From assembly GCA_022705125.1 (NCBI GenBank), contig JAKJFB010000045.1, positions 1-11,949 of the forward strand: 11,949 nucleotides of DNA, written 5' to 3'. The position numbers and the translations under genes are program-made. The DNA comes from Pseudomonadota bacterium. Lineage in GTDB: Bacteria > Pseudomonadota > Gammaproteobacteria > Pseudomonadales > UBA5518. This document shows, one piece after another, positions 7,687-11,949 of this stretch (position 1 is its first letter; the number at the start of each line of letters is the position of its first letter). The notes under the pieces are model-generated. The model made no database searches, had not been told where the DNA came from, and saw only the letters and a list, made by a program, of their open reading frames with translations.

Positions 7687-8939
7687 GCGTGCTGCTTCCG
7701 GAACAGTTCGCGGAACACCGGGTAGATGTCCTCGGCCTGCAGGATGCGGCGGGTCGCGAGATTGGGGTGCGCGGCGAGCAGCGCCTCGTAGTGATGCCAC
7801 AGCCCCTGCGGCTGCCCGGCGATCTCGATGTAGGAGAAGTAGCGCACGCTGGGCAGGATGCGGTTGGCGAGCAGGTCCTGGCAGATCGGCGAGTCGTCGT
7901 GCCAGTTGTCGCCGTCGGAGGCCTGCGCCACGTAGACGTTCCAGAGCTCGGGCGAGAAGCGCTCGCGGATGGTTTCGTCGAGCAGGCGCAGCGCGCTGGA
8001 GACCACGGTTCCGCCGCTCTCCTGGGAGTGGAAGAATTCCTGTTCGCTGACTTCCTTCGCCTGGGTGTGGTGGCGGATGAACACCACCTGCACGTTCGCG
8101 TAGCTCTTGCTGAGGAACAGGTAGAGCAGCAGGAAGAAGCGCTTGGCGATGTCCTTGCGCTGCTGGTCCATCGAGCCCGAGACATCCATCAGGCAGAACA
8201 TCACGGCCTGGGTGGACGGCATGGGCTGCTTCGCGAAGGCGGTGAAGCGCAGGTCGAAGGTGTCGATGAACGGCACCCTGGCGATGCGCTCGCGCAGCTC
8301 CTCGATGCGCGCCCTGAGCGCGACGCGCGCCCCCTGCGCGTCGTCGCCGGGCTGCGCGAGCTCGGCTTCCAGTTCGCGCAGTTCGCGGCGATCACCGCCG
8401 CTGAGCGCGATGCGCCGCGCCAGCGCGCGCTCGAGCGAGCGCACGATGTTCAGGTTCGTCGGCACGCCGTCGGTGCGGTAACCGGCGCGGACGTTCCTGA
8501 AACGCTCGACGTTCTTCAGCTGCGTGATGTCGAGGCGCGGCAGTTCGAGATCCTCGAACATCAGGTCGAGGTACTCGTCGCGCGAGATCTCGAAGCGGAA
8601 CTCGTCCTCGCCCTCGCCCGAGTCCCCGGCGCGCCGCCCCTGGCCCTGCCCGCCGCCGCCACCCTGGGGTTTGGGGATGCGGTCGCCGCTCACGTACTCG
8701 TGGTTGCCGGGGAATATCCGCTCGCGATGCCCGCCCGCGCCCTGGCGGAAGGTGGGCTCGCCGGTGTCGCGCGCCGGGATGCTCACGCTCTCGCCGTTCT
8801 GCACGTCCGTGACGCCGCGTCGGTCTATCTGCTCGGCGAGCGCGCGCTTGATCTGGTCCTTGAAGCGGCGGATGAAGCGCTGGCGGTTGACCGTGCTGCG
8901 CTTCTTCCCCCACTGGCGCCGGTCGATCAGGTGTGGCAT
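7683..8939 (-). CDS. yeaH: YeaH/YhbH family (DUF444) von Willebrand A-like protein
   Basis: 418 residues, close to E. coli YeaH (about 427). The basic N-terminus, with [20 protein letters not shown] (7-26), is typical of the family. A flexible Gly-rich and acidic linker follows at about 92-114. The C-terminal part (about 245 on) is a von Willebrand A-like fold with a MIDAS-type metal site: D252-x-S254-x-S256 (DVSGS), T311 in ESGGTVVSS and the D342/D344 region in SDGDNW. Such domains bind a divalent metal and mediate protein contacts. A likely role is linking the PrkA kinase/ATPase to SpoVR or to other targets, by analogy with AAA+ and VWA pairs such as MoxR-VWA; this is inference. The ATG at 8939 has GGAG 9 bases upstream. 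It lies 39 bases after yeaG and overlaps spoVR by 4 bases. Cytoplasmic; no membrane segment is seen. Confidence 0.95.
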   Translation of the reverse strand: MPHLIDRRQWGKKRSTVNRQRFIRRFKDQIKRALAEQIDRRGVTDVQNGESVSIPARDTGEPTFRQGAGGHRERIFPGNHEYVSGDRIPKPQGGGGGQGQGRRAGDSGEGEDEFRFEISRDEYLDLMFEDLELPRLDITQLKNVERFRNVRAGYRTDGVPTNLNIVRSLERALARRIALSGGDRRELRELEAELAQPGDDAQGARVALRARIEELRERIARVPFIDTFDLRFTAFAKQPMPSTQAVMFCLMDVSGSMDQQRKDIAKRFFLLLYLFLSKSYANVQVVFIRHHTQAKEVSEQEFFHSQESGGTVVSSALRLLDETIRERFSPELWNVYVAQASDGDNWHDDSPICQDLLANRILPSVRYFSYIEIAGQPQGLWHHYEALLAAHPNLATRRILQAEDIYPVFRELFRKQHA

Positions 8940-8948
8940 GCCGCGGCG

Positions 8949-8952
8949 CTCC
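8949..8952 (-). promoter_or_regulatory. Ribosome binding site of yeaH
   Basis: GGAG lies 9 bases before the ATG at 8939, inside the 39-base gap after yeaG. It indicates independent ribosome loading on yeaH and supports this start. Confidence 0.5.
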
Positions 8953-8978
8953 GTTCCATGCGTGTCGATGGGTTCGCG

Positions 8979-10901
8979 TCAGCTCGCCTTGCGCACCCGC
9001 AGGTACCACTCCGAGAGCAGGCGCACCTGCTTCTCTGTGTAGCCCTTCTTCACCATGCGCACCACGAAATCCTGGTGCTTCTGCTGGTCCTCCTTCGAGG
9101 CCTTGGCGTTGAAGGAAATCACCGGCAGCAGGTCCTCGGTGGTCGAGAACATCTTGTGCTCGATGACGGAGCGCAGCTTCTCGTAGCTGGTCCACACCGG
9201 GTTGTGCCCCTGGTTGGAGGCGCGCGCGCGCAGCACGAAGTTCACGACCTCGTTGCGGAAATCCTTCGGATTGCTGATGCCGGCGGGCTTCTCGATCTTC
9301 TCGAGCTCCTCGTTCAGCGCCGCGCGATCGAAGTTCTCGCCCGTTTCCGGATCGCGGTACTCCTGGTCCTGGATCCAGAAGTCGGCGTACAGCACGTAGC
9401 GGTCGAACAGGTTCTGGCCGTACTCGGAATAGGACTCCAGATACGCCGTCTGGACTTCCTTGCCGATGAACTCGACGTAGCGCGGCACGAGGAAGTTCTT
9501 GAGGTGCTCGAGGTAACGGTCGTGCACGTCCTGCGGGAACTGCTCGCGCTCGAGCTGGGTCTCCAGCACGTACAGCAGGTGCACCGGGTTGGCGGCGATC
9601 TCGGTGGCGTCGAAGTTGAACACGCGCGAGAGGATCTTGAACGCGAAACGCGTCGAGAGGCCGTTCATGCCCTCGTCCACGCCGGCGGCGTCGCGGTACT
9701 CCTGGTAGGACTTCGCCTTCGGGTCGGTGTCCTTCAGCGACTCGCCGTCGTAGACGCGCATCTTGGAGTAGACGCTGGAGTTCCCGGGCTCCTGGATGCG
9801 CGAGAGCACCGAGAACTGCGCCATCATCTCCAGCGTGCCCGGCGCGCAGGGCGCCGCGTGCAGGTCGCTGCCAGCCAGCAGCTTGCGGTAGATCTTGATC
9901 TCTTCGCTGACGCGCAGGCAGTAGGGCACCTTCACGATGAACACGCGGTCGAGGAAGGCCTCGTTGTTGCGGTTGTTCCTGAAACCGACCCATTCCGATT
10001 CGTTCGAGTGAGCGAGGATGATGCCGCTGAAGGGCAGCGCCGAGAGGCCCTCGGTGCCGTTGTAGTTGCCCTCCTGGGTCGCCGTCAGCAGCGGATGCAG
10101 TACCTTGATCGGCGCCTTGAACATCTCGACGAATTCCATGATGCCCTGGTTGGCGCGGCACAGCGCGCCCGAATAGCTGTAGGCATCGGCGTCGTTCTGG
10201 GAAAATCTCTCCAGCATGCGGATGTCGACCTTGCCCACCAGCGAGGAGATGTCCTGGTTGTTCTCGTCGCCGGGCTCGGTCTTTGCCACCGCGACCTGGT
10301 CGAGCACCGAGGGGCGCAGCTTCACGACGCGGAACTTGCTGATGTCGCCACCGTACTCGTGCAGCCGCTTCAGCGCCCACGGCGACATGATCACGTTGAG
10401 GTAGCGCCGCGCGATGCCGTAATCACGCTCGAGGATCTCGGCGTCCTCGTCCGGGTCGAACAGCCCGAGCGGCGACTCGAACACCGGAGAGCCCTTGAGC
10501 GCGTAGATGGGGCAGCGTTCCATGAGCTTCTTCAGCCGTTCGGCCATCGATGACTTGCCGCCGCCGACGGGGCCGAGCAGGTAGAGGATCTGCTTCTTCT
10601 CCTCGAGTCCCTGCGCCGCGTGGCGGAAGTAGGACACGATCTGCTCGATGGTGTCCTCCATGCCGTGGAACTCGCGAAACGCCGGGTAGCGCGCGATCAC
10701 GCGGTTCGAGAACAGTCGTGAGAGGCGCGCGTCGGTGGAGGTGTCGATGTACTCCGGCGTGCCGATCGCGTGCAGCATGCGTTCGGCGGCATTGGCGTAG
10801 GCGAAGCGGTCGCGCTTGCACAGTTCGAGGTACTCCACCAGCGACAGTTCCTCTTCCTTCGCTTCTTCGTAGCGTTCGCGGTAGTGCTGGAACAGGCTCA
10901 T
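8979..10901 (-). CDS. yeaG (prkA): PrkA/YeaG family AAA+ serine protein kinase
   Basis: 640 residues, nearly the same as E. coli YeaG (about 644). The N-terminal half is an AAA+ ATPase module with a Walker A loop GPVGGGKS (110-117). GIMEFVEMF (253-261) stands at the Walker B position, ILAHSNESEW (295-304) at sensor 1, and the FLDRV arginine (R319) at an arginine-finger-like site. The C-terminal half is the PrkA-type domain, historically compared with eukaryotic kinases. In Bacillus and E. coli the family is reported to phosphorylate proteins, and more recently an ATP-dependent protease activity was claimed for Bacillus PrkA, so the true activity is debated. In E. coli yeaG supports adaptation to nitrogen starvation and depends partly on RpoS. 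The start is firm, with GGAGGT 4 bases before the ATG. It is the first gene of the trio. Cytoplasmic; no signal peptide. Confidence 0.96.
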   Translation of the reverse strand: MSLFQHYRERYEEAKEEELSLVEYLELCKRDRFAYANAAERMLHAIGTPEYIDTSTDARLSRLFSNRVIARYPAFREFHGMEDTIEQIVSYFRHAAQGLEEKKQILYLLGPVGGGKSSMAERLKKLMERCPIYALKGSPVFESPLGLFDPDEDAEILERDYGIARRYLNVIMSPWALKRLHEYGGDISKFRVVKLRPSVLDQVAVAKTEPGDENNQDISSLVGKVDIRMLERFSQNDADAYSYSGALCRANQGIMEFVEMFKAPIKVLHPLLTATQEGNYNGTEGLSALPFSGIILAHSNESEWVGFRNNRNNEAFLDRVFIVKVPYCLRVSEEIKIYRKLLAGSDLHAAPCAPGTLEMMAQFSVLSRIQEPGNSSVYSKMRVYDGESLKDTDPKAKSYQEYRDAAGVDEGMNGLSTRFAFKILSRVFNFDATEIAANPVHLLYVLETQLEREQFPQDVHDRYLEHLKNFLVPRYVEFIGKEVQTAYLESYSEYGQNLFDRYVLYADFWIQDQEYRDPETGENFDRAALNEELEKIEKPAGISNPKDFRNEVVNFVLRARASNQGHNPVWTSYEKLRSVIEHKMFSTTEDLLPVISFNAKASKEDQQKHQDFVVRMVKKGYTEKQVRLLSEWYLRVRKAS

Positions 10902-10905
10902 CGAT

Positions 10906-10911
10906 ACCTCC
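10906..10911 (-). promoter_or_regulatory. yeaG: Strong ribosome binding site of yeaG
   Basis: A perfect GGAGGT stands 4 bases before the yeaG ATG on the minus strand. It is the best Shine-Dalgarno match in the minus-strand gene run and fits a highly translated first gene of an operon. Confidence 0.8.
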
Positions 10912-10936
10912 GGACGAAGTGATGATGCTTGGTTTG

Positions 10937-10942
10937 AGTATG
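10937..10942 (-). promoter_or_regulatory. Possible -10 element of the yeaG-yeaH-spoVR promoter
   Basis: On the minus strand the sequence reads CCATACT, a 5-of-6 match to TATACT with C just upstream, as sigma S promoters prefer (CTATACT). No good -35 box lies 17 bases before it, which is also tolerated by sigma S. Transcription would begin near 10930, giving a leader of about 29 bases. The assignment rests on this short match and on what is known of E. coli yeaG. Confidence 0.25.
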
Positions 10943-10960
10943 GACCACCTGTAATGATTC

Positions 10961-10974
10961 CGCGCCTCTGCGCG
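10961..10974 (-). other. Short GC hairpin between the pheC-like gene and yeaG
   Basis: CGCGC and GCGCG pair across a 4-base loop, about 60 bases after the stop of the PheC-like gene. No T tract follows, so it is at best a weak terminator. The 131-base gap (10902-11032) otherwise holds only the yeaG ribosome site and the possible -10 element. Confidence 0.25.
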
Positions 10975-11032
10975 ATGTATGCAAATGGACGCGCGGTGGG
11001 CCTGCTTCGCTCGTCTACAGGAGCTCATGCAA

Positions 11033-11949
11033 TCAGTGCGCCAAGGCCTCGCGCAGCAGCGCTGCGGGCAGGCCGGCCTCCAGCTGGCGCTGCAGCCAGG
11101 CATCGACGGCGCCTTTCAGCGCGGCGTCGCGTGCCATCAGCACGGCCTTGTCGGCACGGTTCAGCGTGCCGGGCAGCGTGCGGCACAGTTGCGGGAGGCG
11201 GCGTGCCTGCAGTTCGACTTCCACATCGTCGGTGACCATCGCGTCGGCGCGACCGGCAACGATCTCGTGGAATATCGTACGGTTGTCGGGGTGCACCTGG
11301 ATCTGCGCCCGCCCCAGGTTGGTGCGCACCCATGCCTCGTTGGTGCCGCCGGGATTCACGATCACGCGAACGGCGGGATCGTCGAGCTCCCGCGCGGTAT
11401 CGAAGCGTGCGCGCTCGGCGCAGCGCGCAACGATGCTCTTGCCACCGGCGTGGTACGGGAGCGAGAAGAACGCCAAGGCGGCGCGCTCGGGCGTGATCGA
11501 GATGCCGGACAGCGCCACGTCGAAGCGGTCGGCGGCGAGATCCTGCATCAGGGTGGGCCAGCCGGTGGGCACGAACACGGCCTCCAGTCCCAGGTCCGCT
11601 GCCAGCGCCAGAGCCAGCGCGATGTCGACGCCCTGCAGGCGGCCGTCGCGTTCCAGGCTGAACGGCGCGTAATCGCCGGTGGTAGCTATGCGCAGCACGC
11701 CGCTGGCCTGGACGCGCGCGAGCGACGGCGCGGCGGTGCGGCGGATCGCGGCCAGCGCGTGCAGCAGCGCCGCGCGATCGGCGCCGGCCGGCAGCGCGAT
11801 CTGGAGCCGCTCGTCAGCCAGCGCCGTGTGGCGTACGACGAAGTCCGGCGCTGCCAGCGCCGGCGCGGCGAGATGGATGGCGCGCAGCTGCGTGGCGCCC
11901 AGCGCATCCAGCTCTTGTCGCACGGTGGCGAGATCGGGTACCGGCTCGC
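11033..11949 (-). CDS. pheC: PheC-like cyclohexadienyl dehydratase (SBP_bac_3 fold), 5' end outside the window
   Basis: Enzyme of the solute-binding-protein fold that converts prephenate to phenylpyruvate or arogenate to phenylalanine; known members are periplasmic. Residues are counted from a GTG at 11923. The PheC body starts at about 70: GVLRIATTGDYAPFSL (75-90), VPTGWPTLMQDLAADRFDVALSGISIT (118-144), NPGGTNEAW (190-198) and VHPDNRTIFHEIVAGRADAMVTD further on. E196 in the GGTNE motif is the likely catalytic acid known from Pseudomonas PheC. The frame stays open through the right edge (eight further codons, no stop), and the GTG has no Shine-Dalgarno. The true start is therefore probably outside. 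At least 70 residues (LGATQLRAIHLAAP and onward) precede the usual mature domain, do not look like a signal peptide and are not recognised. This may be a fusion with another domain. It could also be an amino-acid-binding protein, but the full motif set favours PheC. Confidence 0.85.
   Translation of the reverse strand, partial: EPVPDLATVRQELDALGATQLRAIHLAAPALAAPDFVVRHTALADERLQIALPAGADRAALLHALAAIRRTAAPSLARVQASGVLRIATTGDYAPFSLERDGRLQGVDIALALALAADLGLEAVFVPTGWPTLMQDLAADRFDVALSGISITPERAALAFFSLPYHAGGKSIVARCAERARFDTARELDDPAVRVIVNPGGTNEAWVRTNLGRAQIQVHPDNRTIFHEIVAGRADAMVTDDVEVELQARRLPQLCRTLPGTLNRADKAVLMARDAALKGAVDAWLQRQLEAGLPAALLREALAH

Noticed and set aside
7687..7800. Longer start for spoVR inside yeaH
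   Set aside because: The extra 38 residues are Arg/Pro-rich, unlike SpoVR, and the ATGA junction gives the normal family length.
7689..10553. Very long forward open frame (954 codons) opposite yeaG and yeaH
   Set aside because: It is the antisense mirror of two clear conserved genes in GC-rich DNA. Its translation is a low-complexity Val/Leu/Arg/His mix with no family motif.
11923..11923. GTG as the true start of the PheC-like gene
   Set aside because: There is no ribosome site and the frame continues open to the window edge, so I treat the gene as 5' partial.

Overview
The window is GC-rich (about two thirds G+C by eye) and densely coded. It looks like a Gram-negative Pseudomonadota chromosome, most likely a gammaproteobacterium. 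The reasons are an outer-membrane TonB-dependent receptor, a yeaG-yeaH-ycgB (spoVR) gene trio in the order known from that phylum, and a PheC-type periplasmic-family dehydratase. I see no rRNA, tRNA, CRISPR array, insertion sequence or phage gene, and no gene-free stretch longer than about 130 bases.

Layout from left to right. (1) One forward gene encodes an 836-residue TonB-dependent outer-membrane receptor with a signal peptide, TonB box and plug. It is closed by a clear intrinsic terminator. (2) Everything else is on the minus strand and, read in the direction of transcription, runs right to left. A PheC-like cyclohexadienyl dehydratase is cut by the right edge. Next comes the three-gene set yeaG (PrkA AAA+ kinase), yeaH (von Willebrand A-like metal-binding protein) and spoVR/ycgB. 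It is followed by a stand-alone cytoplasmic molybdopterin/[4Fe-4S] oxidoreductase and a class III (CaiB/BaiF) CoA-transferase, which converges on the receptor gene.

The yeaG-yeaH-spoVR genes are tightly packed: 39 bases between the first two, then a 4-base ATGA stop/start overlap. They are probably one operon. In Escherichia coli, yeaG and yeaH respond to RpoS and nitrogen starvation. The biochemical job of the trio is still poorly understood, so it is the most interesting system here, though not an undescribed family. The molybdoenzyme and CoA-transferase follow on the same strand with gaps of 90 and 61 bases. They could form a small catabolic unit or be read through from the trio. Their substrates cannot be read from sequence. 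The receptor is the uptake-type gene of the window, but a link to the catabolic pair is only a guess from proximity.
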